From positions 1 to 64,000 of the forward strand of contig JAKOTQ010000001.1 of assembly GCA_029776205.1 (NCBI GenBank): a DNA stretch of 64,000 nucleotides, written 5' to 3'. Below the pieces are notes generated by a model. It had not been told where the DNA came from. It saw only the letters and a list, made by a program, of their open reading frames with translations, and ran no database searches. Shown in pieces: positions 46,024-54,696 of the stretch. The translations under genes were made by a program, and so were the position numbers. This stretch comes from Bacillota bacterium. GTDB lineage: Bacteria; Bacillota; UBA4882; UBA8346. Positions within the stretch are counted from its first letter, which is position 1, and each line of letters starts with the position of its first letter.

Positions 46024-46102
46024 CGCTCCTTTGAATATTATCGCATTCCTTTTCGCTATAGATCTAACAAATCCTCCAAAACTTTATGTAAAACAAGACA
46101 AA

Positions 46103-46140
46103 AGGAAGAGCCAGTTCTTCAACAAACCTGCTCTTCCTTT
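46103..46140 (-). terminator. Intrinsic terminator after the 175-residue protein
   Basis: Minus strand AGGAAGAGC (46130-46138) pairs with GCTCTTCCT (46103-46111) across an 18-nt loop, followed by TTTTG. Confidence 0.7.
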
Positions 46141-46667
46141 TATGAAACGGTAGTTTCTGTAAACAACTGACGCAACAGATTCGGATATTTCCTGGCTAAC
46201 ACCTGGGAACGTACAGGCGGCCGCAACCGGGCTTTACACAAATGCTTGTTGGCTTTGGGCAATGAATGATACCATAAACTGACCCATTCATAAAACTCCT
46301 GATAATTTCGATCGCGCAAGCGAATATCCGAAGGGAACCCATATGAATATAAAATCTCCATGAACTTTCCCTCCGCCAGGCGGTCCGTTGCTGCCGACAC
46401 CTTTTCCCTGACCACTAGATACCCTTTGGCTTTCAGATACTCTTCAAAGAGATCAAAGATTTCGCCGCGGCACAACCGGATCGGCTCTTGAGGAGAAATG
46501 GCTAAATCGACGAAAGCCCTCTTCAAAATCCGAGTTGCAAACAAAACCCGTTCTTTGACATAGGGCGGGATATATAAATACCAGGCTTCATCCGTTTCCA
46601 AACGGTGAATCACCAATACTTCCGGGCCCAGAAAACACCCTCCGCCCGCATCATCGATCTCAATCAT
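46140..46667 (-). CDS. Hypothetical protein with N-terminal IEIDDAG motif
   Basis: 175 residues. It opens MIEIDDAGGGCFLGPEVLVIHR, a conserved-looking pattern that reminds of an RNase H-like strand pair with acidic residues, but this is not proven. The middle has RLCRGEIFDLFEEYLKAKG and the C terminus is basic. No membrane segment or signal. It has its own terminator. No function assigned. Confidence 0.65.
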   Translation of the reverse strand: MIEIDDAGGGCFLGPEVLVIHRLETDEAWYLYIPPYVKERVLFATRILKRAFVDLAISPQEPIRLCRGEIFDLFEEYLKAKGYLVVREKVSAATDRLAEGKFMEILYSYGFPSDIRLRDRNYQEFYEWVSLWYHSLPKANKHLCKARLRPPVRSQVLARKYPNLLRQLFTETTVS

Positions 46668-46821
46668 GAGTTCATGTCATCTTCTTTCTGCAAAGTTTAA
46701 ACATAAAAGAGTTCGATAATATCGCAACATCGATAAAAAAATATGAAATACGAAACCCATACGTTCCTATGATACACCAGATCGTTATGGCTTTCAACTA
46801 TCGCTCATTGGGAAGAATGGC

Positions 46822-46860
46822 AAAAGAATCAAAGGCCTGCTGTACGTCAACAAGCCTTTG
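46822..46860 (-). terminator. Terminator after the beta-barrel pseudogene
   Basis: Minus strand CAAAGGC (46854-46860) pairs with GCCTTTG (46830-46836), followed by ATTCTTTTGCC. Confidence 0.55.
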
Positions 46861-46890
46861 AACATTATTTATCAATCATTCAAGTAAGGC

Positions 46891-47490
46891 TTAAAACCAT
46901 AAGTTAACACCGACAAAGAAACCTTTGAGATCAATGTCAGGTAGTGAATCGTCATCAAACTCCATTGCGTAACCCCGATAACCGGCCATCAATCCCACCC
47001 GGTCTGTCGCGTTATAGATATATTTCAACTTATATATAAACACATCCAAGTCATCATCATAGAAATTAGCATTCAAGCTATATCCCACCGAAGCAGTAAT
47101 GGTCGAACGCTCAGTCGGATACCAGTTAAAATCCACCCCAAATGACAGAGCTTCCACTTCCAGGAAGCCCCCATAAAAACCAAACCTGGAGAGATACAAA
47201 TCCGCATTCGCTTCAGGTTTATCAAGCAACCGGTAACCCGCTCTCACTTCCCAAAGATCGACATCCACACCTTCCACATCGCCGATCCCGCATTGGAAAC
47301 TTGCTTTAAAACGTTGAACTGCTGCTCCATCCCAAACAAGGTCATTGAAAAGTCACCCTTGGCACCACTAATTTCCATATCTCCATCAATTATCCGTTCC
47401 ATCCAAAATTCCGCTGGTTCCGTGACAACTGTATACCGATACTCCCAAAAGGACCATGCTGACCAACAACACCATTAATATTTTCTTCAA
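46891..47490 (-). pseudogene. Frameshifted outer-membrane beta-barrel protein gene
   Basis: The 3' part (to 47277) reads as 128 residues ending in a terminal aromatic strand (FFVGVNLWF), as in outer-membrane barrels. Upstream, the coding sequence continues in two other frames. Frame one has a signal peptide starting at a TTG at 47490 (LKKILMVLLVSMVLLGVSVYS). Frame two reads AEFWMERIIDGDMEISGAKG. Breaks fall near 47425 and 47310. The rebuilt protein is homologous in layout to the intact gene at 59612-60265: MERIIDGDM/MDRFFGGEV, CGIGDVEGVDV/YGEGDVDGVVDV and AGYRLLD/AGYRVLD. Two sequencing errors would also explain the breaks. Confidence 0.8.
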
Positions 47491-47547
47491 TTTTTATCAC
47501 ATTTCCAAAATTATCACAGATTTATCCAATATTTTTTAGTTCGACAC

Positions 47548-47574
47548 AAAAGCTGCCATTTTTAGGCAGCTTTT
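47548..47574 (-). terminator. Terminator at the end of the nif-mod operon
   Basis: AAAAGCTGCC (47548-47557) and GGCAGCTTTT (47565-47574) form a 10-bp stem with a 7-nt loop; the minus strand continues TTTTGTG. It is about 65 bp past the modB stop. Confidence 0.8.
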
Positions 47575-47639
47575 CAATATTTTGATTTTAATTATTCCAA
47601 CACTTCGCAGATAAATCCAGAATCCCAACTCTTTACAGC

Positions 47640-48308
47640 CTATGTTCGACAAACGGATTCACATTTGATACCATTCAAAGCATACATCAATGCCATCGAT
47701 AATGCTGAAACAATCAAAACCCATATCAAAGCGGTATTCATATCTCCTGTCTCGGCTGCGAAAAAGATAGCTAAGGGTATTGTCTGAGTCCGGCCGGGAA
47801 TCCCTCCGGCAATCATTATGGTCGCGCCGAATTCACCCAGAGCCCGTGCAAAGGACAGCATAATCCCGGCTAATATACCCGGCCAAGCCAAAGGCAAAAT
47901 GATTCGGAAAAATGTTTGCCACCGTGTAGCCCCAAAGATCTCTGCAGCCTCAATGAGACTTTGATCGATCTGTTCCATAGAAACTAAAATCGTCTTATAC
48001 ATTAAAGGGAAAGACACCACGACTGCTGCGATAACCGTTGCCATCCATGAAAATACGATAACTACTCCAATCCGGGCCAGAAGGCTCCCAAGGGGCCCGT
48101 TTTTACCGAAGAGCAATAATAAAAAATATCCGACAACCGTCGGAGGTAAAACCATAGGCAGGGTTAATATCCCATCCAAAATACGTTTCCAAATTCCGGT
48201 ACATCCAGCCAGCCGATAAGCAATCAAGATACCGAGCACCAATGTAACGAACGTAGCTGCAACTGCTGTTTTTAAAGATATCCATAAAGGAGAAATATCA
48301 AAAGACAT
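47640..48308 (-). CDS. modB: Molybdate ABC transporter permease ModB
   Basis: 222 residues from the ATG at 48308. It has about five membrane helices and the permease EAA-type loop EAAEIFGATRWQTFFRIILPLAWPG (about 135-160). LPMVLPPTVVGYFLLLLFG is typical for ModB/CysT permeases. It imports molybdate with ModA. The first codons overlap the modA stop. No modC ATPase follows, so the ATPase must come from elsewhere. Confidence 0.92.
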   Translation of the reverse strand: MSFDISPLWISLKTAVAATFVTLVLGILIAYRLAGCTGIWKRILDGILTLPMVLPPTVVGYFLLLLFGKNGPLGSLLARIGVVIVFSWMATVIAAVVVSFPLMYKTILVSMEQIDQSLIEAAEIFGATRWQTFFRIILPLAWPGILAGIMLSFARALGEFGATIMIAGGIPGRTQTIPLAIFFAAETGDMNTALIWVLIVSALSMALMYALNGIKCESVCRT

Positions 48309-48313
48309 GGTCA

Positions 48314-49114
48314 TCATTCCTTTAACGACTTCTGATTGTTTATCAAAAATCCATGTTCAACAAAGACCTTGTTCGCCTTGGTAGAAGTCAGATATTTAAT
48401 AAAACGGCCAGCTTCTTCTGGAAACAGACTGCTTTTCAAAACAGCCACCGGATAGATTATGGACGTATGGGACTTTTCAGGGGCAGTTGCCACCACTTTG
48501 ACATTATCGACAGATTTAGCATCAGTATGGTAAACAAAGCCGGCATCCACATTTCCCGTTGCCACCCACGTTAATACTTGCTTCACATCTTTAGCGAAAA
48601 TCAGCTTCCCTTCGACTTCCGTCCAGAGTTTCAGATAAGTCAAAGCTTCACGGGCATATCTCCCTGCCGGCACACTCTCCGGATGGCCCACCGCAATTTG
48701 GGAAAGGCGCTTAGAACTTAGATCTGAGAATGTCTTGATCCATTCCCCTTGCTCCGATACAATCAATACTAAGGAATTCCGGAGCAAATCTTTTCGGGTT
48801 CCCGATAAAACCAATTGCTTTTCAGCAACCAAGTCCATATCTTTGGCTGCAGCCGGAAAGAAGATATCGACCTGCGCCCCTTGTTCGATCTGTTGCCGTA
48901 AAGAACCGGAAGAACCAAAATTTAAAAGCAGTTTAACATCGGGATTATCCTGTTGATAAAGGGCAGCGATGGTTTCCAGCGGTACCTGTAAACTGGCAGC
49001 AGCCGAGATCATCAACTGCACCTTTTGCTTTCCGGAAACCGTTCCAAAAAGCAAACTCATTACGATAATAATCAATAAAAACAAGTTGTTTATATTTTTA
49101 TTATAGCGGCCCAT
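48314..49114 (-). CDS. modA: Molybdate-binding periplasmic protein ModA
   Basis: 266 residues with an N-terminal membrane anchor/signal (FLLIIIVMSLLFGTVSG). The ligand-binding motif ISAAASLQVPLETIA and NFGSSGSLRQQIEQGAQVDIFFPAA are diagnostic of ModA/WtpA-type oxyanion receptors. It delivers molybdate to ModB. The start overlaps nifV by 14 nt, placing molybdate uptake in the nitrogenase operon. Confidence 0.93.
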   Translation of the reverse strand: MGRYNKNINNLFLLIIIVMSLLFGTVSGKQKVQLMISAAASLQVPLETIAALYQQDNPDVKLLLNFGSSGSLRQQIEQGAQVDIFFPAAAKDMDLVAEKQLVLSGTRKDLLRNSLVLIVSEQGEWIKTFSDLSSKRLSQIAVGHPESVPAGRYAREALTYLKLWTEVEGKLIFAKDVKQVLTWVATGNVDAGFVYHTDAKSVDNVKVVATAPEKSHTSIIYPVAVLKSSLFPEEAGRFIKYLTSTKANKVFVEHGFLINNQKSLKE

Positions 49115-50273
49115 CGCCCATCACATCCTCATCTGATTGCTGCTGTAATTCGATATAAATCCGCTGAACTTCATCCAATGTTAATCCCCGTTTATAGACG
49201 CTTGCCAAGCGCCGAACCTTTTCTAACACTCTGGCTGTTTCCTCATCGTCCGCTTCAATCCCCCGTTTCGCCAAACCATACCGGATCATTGCCCGACCTG
49301 AATGTTTTCCAAATACCAATTCCGTTCCGGGTCTGCCGATTTCACTTGCATTAAACGGTTCAAAGGACCGACGATCAGCTAACAAACCTTTTCCATGGAT
49401 CCCTGATTCATGTCGAAAAACATCCGATCCGACAATCGGTTTATCTTCAGAAATCCTCCGTCTGGCCAACCCGGCAACCAGGAAACTCACTCGGTACAAC
49501 TCGGAAGTTTTCACTCCGGTATCCCGATGCAATGTTAATTTGGCTCCCATCACGACTTCAGCCAAAGCCGCATTGCCAGCTCTTTCACCAAGGCCGTTCA
49601 CTGTGACGCTTACAGCCCGAGCTCCTCCGGAAATCGCAGCCAAGGTATTGGCCGTGGCCATCCCCAAATCATTATGGCCGTGAAATTCAAGTACAAGATG
49701 GGGGACAACTTCAGTCAGTTTTCCAATTAAGCTTTGAGTCTGCATCGGATTTAAGATCCCTACCGTATCAGCAATCCGCAACCGTTGAGCCCCCAAAAGC
49801 CAGGCTTCTTTAGCAAACTGTTGCAAAAAACGGATATCTGCCCGTGAAGCATCCAAAGCTCCCACCGAAACAAAATCAAACATTCCTTTGGCGTACTCCA
49901 GCAACCGGGCAAGCTCTTCTATTACCCATGATTCACTTTTACGCAATGACAGAATCTGGATTTCGGATACAGGGAAGGAGATATGTACCCGTTTAATCCC
50001 GGTTTTTTGAGCTGCTTCCAGATCGTTACGGTTCGCCCGACACCAACAGATGAGTTCCGCAGACAACGGAAGATTAACCAGTCTTCGGATAGTTTCAATT
50101 TCATCGTCTCCCATGGCAGGTGTACCCACTTCCAACTCGGGTATCCCCATCTCATCCAACATCCGGGCAATAGTTAATTTCTCATCCAGCGTAAACGCTA
50201 CGCCAGGCGCTTGTTCCCCGTCTCGCAATGTCGAATCAATCAATCGTATCTTTGGCAGTATCTGTTGGTGCAT
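49101..50273 (-). CDS. nifV: Homocitrate synthase NifV
   Basis: 390 residues from the ATG at 50273 (GAGGTGAGGGAG upstream). The HMGL-like barrel has DSTLRDGEQAPGVAFT, HISFPVSE, the metal motif HGHNDLGMATANTLAAI and the SDVFRHESGIHGKGLL loop. It makes homocitrate, the organic ligand of FeMo-co. 16-25 bp downstream of the ferredoxin gene; overlaps modA. Confidence 0.94.
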   Translation of the reverse strand: MHQQILPKIRLIDSTLRDGEQAPGVAFTLDEKLTIARMLDEMGIPELEVGTPAMGDDEIETIRRLVNLPLSAELICWCRANRNDLEAAQKTGIKRVHISFPVSEIQILSLRKSESWVIEELARLLEYAKGMFDFVSVGALDASRADIRFLQQFAKEAWLLGAQRLRIADTVGILNPMQTQSLIGKLTEVVPHLVLEFHGHNDLGMATANTLAAISGGARAVSVTVNGLGERAGNAALAEVVMGAKLTLHRDTGVKTSELYRVSFLVAGLARRRISEDKPIVGSDVFRHESGIHGKGLLADRRSFEPFNASEIGRPGTELVFGKHSGRAMIRYGLAKRGIEADDEETARVLEKVRRLASVYKRGLTLDEVQRIYIELQQQSDEDVMGDGPL

Positions 50274-50298
50274 CTCCCTCACCTCTTTTTGCCCCGCT

Positions 50299-50604
50299 TT
50301 ACGTCAGCAAATATTTCTCACAGCTTTCGCCAACTTCTAAAGCATCTAAAATCAGGTCAATGGCTTCTTCGGTCAGGTTGCCATACCAATATCCCTCCGG
50401 GTAGATCACCATGGCCGGACCCCGGTCACACACCTTCAAACATCCGGTATTGCTGATCATTACCCCTTCCATCCCCCGATCTTCCACTTCACTTTGGAGA
50501 TACTGAAGCAATGATCCGGCATCCCGTTTCCCGCAAGCCCCTTTCGGCTCACCGGTAACCCGTGAACTCGTACATATAAAAATATGATGTTTCGGCTTTT
50601 CCAT
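50299..50604 (-). CDS. [2Fe-2S] ferredoxin, Clostridium pasteurianum type
   Basis: 101 residues. The order Cys11, Cys24, Cys55, Cys59 and the segments KPKHHIFICTSSR and SNTGCLKVCDRGPAMVIYPEGYWYG agree closely with the thioredoxin-like [2Fe-2S] ferredoxin of C. pasteurianum. That protein is linked to nitrogenase, so a role in electron supply or cofactor assembly is likely. It lies between nifB and nifV. Confidence 0.88.
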   Translation of the reverse strand: MEKPKHHIFICTSSRVTGEPKGACGKRDAGSLLQYLQSEVEDRGMEGVMISNTGCLKVCDRGPAMVIYPEGYWYGNLTEEAIDLILDALEVGESCEKYLLT

Positions 50605-50662
50605 AACTCATCCCCCCGCTCATTTTTTTATGGATTTAAACATTTCAACTCCCACATTTCGT

Positions 50663-51931
50663 TTAACCACATCCCACCCCGTCTCCCTTACAGGAAAATC
50701 CGCATTTGGTAATGGACGCTTTGCCTCGAACCGGCCTTCCGGCTGTCAAAGCTAACACCGCCTCATCGATCAATCCCTCGGTCTCATATACCTTAATGCC
50801 GCTTTTTTTGAGAATATCCCGGGGAGTTTGCCCAATGCCATTGACCAATAACGCTTGGCAATCCCCGATGATCCGACTTAACTCCCGCCACCGTTCCTCC
50901 CCTGTGCCAGGGGGCGGTGTAGACCGGGTTTGGACCAGCTCGACCGCATCCCCGTTTACGCGGTAAATAAAGAGTTCCTCCGCTTCCCCCAAGTGTCGAT
51001 TGATTAAAATCCCTTCCATGGTCGCTACAGCAATATATGGCCGGTGTTGTTCGGGATAAAGGGGAAGAGCAGCGGATTCCCTCAAAAACACCTGAGTTGC
51101 CGAATCCATCTTCGCCCCAATCAATCCGGCGGCATCTGCCCTGCATCTGGCACAGTGTTTCATCACAGGCACCAATGTTTCAACCCGACTTCGAATAAGG
51201 TCCATAGCTTGAGACGATGGTGCCTGTAATCCTTCAAAATGACTCCCCTGGGCCGGGAAGAGCGGAATGCAATTCATCAGATCCACCTTTAATTCCCGCA
51301 CTTTCTCAGCAATGGCCAGAACATGGTCGTCATTGATACCGGGGATCACGATGGTATTGATTTTAATCACAAACCCTTTCTCTTTTAATTGGGCGATGGC
51401 TGACAACTGTCGTTCAAGTAAAAGGGCTGCACCTTCAGTTCCTCGATAGATCACTTTGCCGTCACGGATCCATGCATAGATTTTGGCGCCAATTTCCGGA
51501 TCAACAGCATTGACAGTCAGCGTAATATGGCTTACTCCGAGACTTTTTAACTCCTCGATATAGGGCTCCAGCTGCAATCCGTTCGTCGAAAGACAAAATA
51601 TCAATTCAGGGTGATACTCGTGAATCAGGCGGATAGTTTCCAAAGTTGCCTCGGGATTGGCCATCGGATCCCCCGGCCCTGCGATACCCACGGTCGAGAT
51701 TCGAGAATCAAACTTCAAATATTGCTTGATATATACTAAAGCCTGCCACGGCGATAAGACGACACTTGTCACTCCAGGGCGGCTTTCATTGACACAGTCA
51801 TATTTCCGGTTGCAAAAATGGCATTGAATATTACACTCAGGAGCTACCGGCAGATGGATCCGTCCATATTGATGCCGGACTGCACCATTAAAACATGGAT
51901 GATTCAAATGACTAGATCCCATCATCATCAC
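50663..51931 (-). CDS. nifB: FeMo-co precursor synthase NifB (radical SAM + NifX-like domain)
   Basis: 422 residues. Radical SAM motif is CNIQCHFCNRKYDC (about 33-46). NifB signatures include HPCFNGAVRHQYGRIHLPVAPE and GPGDPMANPEATLETI. The C-terminal domain (about 300-400) is NifX/NafY-like (IAVATMEGILINRHLGEAEELFIY). It makes NifB-co, the 8Fe precursor of FeMo-co. Located 21 bp after nifN. Confidence 0.96.
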   Translation of the reverse strand: MMMMGSSHLNHPCFNGAVRHQYGRIHLPVAPECNIQCHFCNRKYDCVNESRPGVTSVVLSPWQALVYIKQYLKFDSRISTVGIAGPGDPMANPEATLETIRLIHEYHPELIFCLSTNGLQLEPYIEELKSLGVSHITLTVNAVDPEIGAKIYAWIRDGKVIYRGTEGAALLLERQLSAIAQLKEKGFVIKINTIVIPGINDDHVLAIAEKVRELKVDLMNCIPLFPAQGSHFEGLQAPSSQAMDLIRSRVETLVPVMKHCARCRADAAGLIGAKMDSATQVFLRESAALPLYPEQHRPYIAVATMEGILINRHLGEAEELFIYRVNGDAVELVQTRSTPPPGTGEERWRELSRIIGDCQALLVNGIGQTPRDILKKSGIKVYETEGLIDEAVLALTAGRPVRGKASITKCGFSCKGDGVGCG

Positions 51932-51952
51932 TTCCTTTGTAAATTTTCCGTC

Positions 51953-53311
51953 TTACATATAACTCCAACCAATCGGTGATCGATCTTGCCTGGCACGGAT
52001 CAATTCATTCACAATCTGATCGAATAAATGTTGGGTTCCTCGATAACCCAGATGCAAGATACGTTGGCCGCCGATACGGTCATGAATCGGGAAACCCACC
52101 CGAATCAGCGGAATACCAGACTGCCGCGATAACGGGTAGCCTTTACTGTTTCCAATGAGCAAATCCGGCTGAACCCTTTCAACCAACGTCCGGATATCAT
52201 CAAAATCGATCCCTTCCGCCACAGTTATTTCCCCTTCCAACTCAGGCAACAAGCATCTCAACTCGTCACCCAGCTTTCCGGTCCTTGCACCTGTGGCACA
52301 TATTACCGGAACAACACCGACTTCAGCCAGAAATATAGCTATACCAAGAACTAAATCCGGTTCACCGTAAATAGCTGCTTTTTTCCCAAACAAATATTTA
52401 TGGGCATCCACGTAAGCATCGATCAATCGTCCCCGTTCTTCCTGATATTTTTGGGGTATGTCGTTTCCTGTAATGACTGCCAGAGTCTGCATCAACCGAT
52501 CCGTCTCTCGAATCCCCACCGGCAACCCTAACTGATAACTTTCCACACCAAATCGTTCTTTCAAGTACTCCGCTGCATTCTGCTGCTTTCGAACGGTTCT
52601 CCCCAATTGAATAACTGCTTTGGAACGGCCTGCCGCCCGGATTTTATCAACGGATGCTCCTCCAGGGGCAATTTTCTGATATGTATCCCACATACCACCG
52701 TCCATCGTTTCGGAATAATCCGGCAACACTAAAAAGTCCAGTCCGAAGTCGGTCAAAACCTCTTTCAACAGCCGTAAATCAGCAGCCGAAACCATGCCAG
52801 GAAAGATCGATACCATATTCTTTTTCGGTCCGCCGGTTGCAACCTGTTCAATCACTGCCCGAACTGTATCATGAAAACCATCAATATGAGACCCCTGGTA
52901 ACTTGGAGTCGATACCGTCACCAGCAACGGTTTGCCCGGCGCTCGATATTCCCGGTTAAATTCGTCGAGAATTAACTGCAGATCATCTCCAATGGTTTCA
53001 CTCAAACAGGTGGTCGCAATGCCGATGAAAGTCGGCTGATACTGATCGATCACATTCTTTAGCGCCTGCTTCAATTTGGGACCGCCCCCAAAGATTGTGC
53101 TGGATTCGCTGAAGTTCGACGAAGCTATATCGATAGGTTCTTTGAAATGGCTGATGAGATACCGCCGGATATACGTAGCACAGCCTTGAGACCCGTGTAG
53201 CAACGGGACAGCCCCTTCAATACCGCGAAACACCAGGGAGGCACCAAGCGGATTGCATAATTTACAAGCATTGATCGTCACTTCACGGGTTGGCAGTTCG
53301 CGAATATTCAT
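51953..53311 (-). CDS. nifN: FeMo-co scaffold subunit NifN
   Basis: 452 residues from the ATG at 53311 (GGGAGGTG, 9 nt spacing). NifK-like fold with CKLCNPLGASLVFRGIEGAVPLLHGSQGC and FSESSTIFGGGPKLK. The usual NifK P-cluster cysteines are only partly kept, as expected for NifN. It forms the NifEN scaffold with NifE; the genes overlap by 29 nt. Confidence 0.93.
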   Translation of the reverse strand: MNIRELPTREVTINACKLCNPLGASLVFRGIEGAVPLLHGSQGCATYIRRYLISHFKEPIDIASSNFSESSTIFGGGPKLKQALKNVIDQYQPTFIGIATTCLSETIGDDLQLILDEFNREYRAPGKPLLVTVSTPSYQGSHIDGFHDTVRAVIEQVATGGPKKNMVSIFPGMVSAADLRLLKEVLTDFGLDFLVLPDYSETMDGGMWDTYQKIAPGGASVDKIRAAGRSKAVIQLGRTVRKQQNAAEYLKERFGVESYQLGLPVGIRETDRLMQTLAVITGNDIPQKYQEERGRLIDAYVDAHKYLFGKKAAIYGEPDLVLGIAIFLAEVGVVPVICATGARTGKLGDELRCLLPELEGEITVAEGIDFDDIRTLVERVQPDLLIGNSKGYPLSRQSGIPLIRVGFPIHDRIGGQRILHLGYRGTQHLFDQIVNELIRARQDRSPIGWSYM

Positions 53312-54671
53312 CCTGGACACCTCCCATCGGTACGGATTGCTTTGGCCGAGGTATAAACTGCCATACCGGACTCATCACCGACTGATACACTTCTTCGGCG
53401 AAATTCAACATTCCCACAAACCCTGCCAATGCTACTTTCCGTTCATGATTATGATCACAAAAACCGATTCCCAACTTGTAAGCAATAGGCCGTTCCTTGA
53501 CTCCGCCAATAAACAGTGATACATTTTTTTCGCGTATGAAATGGGATAATTCTAACGGGTTGGAATCATCCACGATGATCGTGCCTTCGTCGCACAATTC
53601 TTTTAACAACTGGTAATCCTGCTTACTTCCGGTTTGAGAACCAACCACCGCTACATCCATCCCTAACAAGCGCAATGCTTTAACTAAAGAAAATGCCTTA
53701 AAGGCTCCTCCTACATAAATGGCTGCCTTCTTTCCGGCAAGGGCTTTCCGGTATTCAAGAAGCTTTGGATAGATGGCCTGGATTTCATCACGGACCAATT
53801 CCTGTGTACGTTTCATCATTTCCGCATCGTTAAAATGTCGAGCGACACCATACAACGCCTCCGCCATATCCTCGAACCCAAAGTAAGACACCTGCAACGA
53901 AGGGATACCATACTTCTCTTTCATCAATTGAGCCAAATAATTCATTGAACCCGAACACTGAACCAAATTCAGCGCCGCTCCATGAGCCCGTTCAATCTCT
54001 TCAACCCGGCCGTCTCCGGTGATTCCGGCGACCACTTCCACCCCCATACGACGGTAATAGTCTTTGATGATCCAGATTTCACCGGCTAGATTATAGTCAC
54101 CTAAAATATTCACACTGTATTTTGAAATCCCATCAGTCCGCCCCCTGCCGATAAGCCGCATTAACGCTGTACAAGCTGCCTTATATCCATCTTTCTTGGT
54201 CCCTTTAAACCCTTCCGAATGGACTGGAATCACCGGTATCCCCTTTAAAGCACTGACTTTTTTACAGACTGCCTCCACATCATCACCGATAACTCCCACG
54301 ATGCAGGTTCCATAAACAAATGCCGCCTTAGGATGATAGCGATCGATCAACTGAATTAACCCTTGATAAAGTTTGGATTCTCCTCCATGGATCACTTCCT
54401 GCTCCCGCAAATCCGTTGTAAAACTGAGACGATGTAACTCCGGTCCGGAGGAAAGGGCCCCCCGAATATCCCAGGTATATGCGGCACATCCCGCCGGACC
54501 ATGAACGAGGTGAACGGCATCAGCGATTGGATACAAGACTACCCGCGACCCACAGAAAACACAGGCTCTCTGGCTGACCGAACCAGCCAAACTCTGCTTT
54601 TCACAATCGATCTCGAAAGGAGTTTCCCCTTTACGAAACACCTGTTTTTTCCGTCCCTCCAACACTTTCAC
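53283..54671 (-). CDS. nifE: FeMo-co scaffold subunit NifE
   Basis: 462 residues from a GTG at 54671 (AGAGGTG 6 nt upstream); a GTG at 54680 overlaps that ribosome site. Motifs: CVFCGSRVVLYPIADAVHLVHGPAGCAAYTWDIRG and HSEGFKGTKKDGYKAAC. It pairs with NifN to mature FeMo-co. 16-26 bp behind nifK. Confidence 0.94.
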   Translation of the reverse strand: MKVLEGRKKQVFRKGETPFEIDCEKQSLAGSVSQRACVFCGSRVVLYPIADAVHLVHGPAGCAAYTWDIRGALSSGPELHRLSFTTDLREQEVIHGGESKLYQGLIQLIDRYHPKAAFVYGTCIVGVIGDDVEAVCKKVSALKGIPVIPVHSEGFKGTKKDGYKAACTALMRLIGRGRTDGISKYSVNILGDYNLAGEIWIIKDYYRRMGVEVVAGITGDGRVEEIERAHGAALNLVQCSGSMNYLAQLMKEKYGIPSLQVSYFGFEDMAEALYGVARHFNDAEMMKRTQELVRDEIQAIYPKLLEYRKALAGKKAAIYVGGAFKAFSLVKALRLLGMDVAVVGSQTGSKQDYQLLKELCDEGTIIVDDSNPLELSHFIREKNVSLFIGGVKERPIAYKLGIGFCDHNHERKVALAGFVGMLNFAEEVYQSVMSPVWQFIPRPKQSVPMGGVQDEYSRTANP

Positions 54672-54696
54672 CGCCGTCACCTCTCTTCATTTTGTG

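Noticed and set aside
49101-49160. Moco riboswitch ahead of modA
   Set aside because: modA starts inside nifV; there is no leader space.
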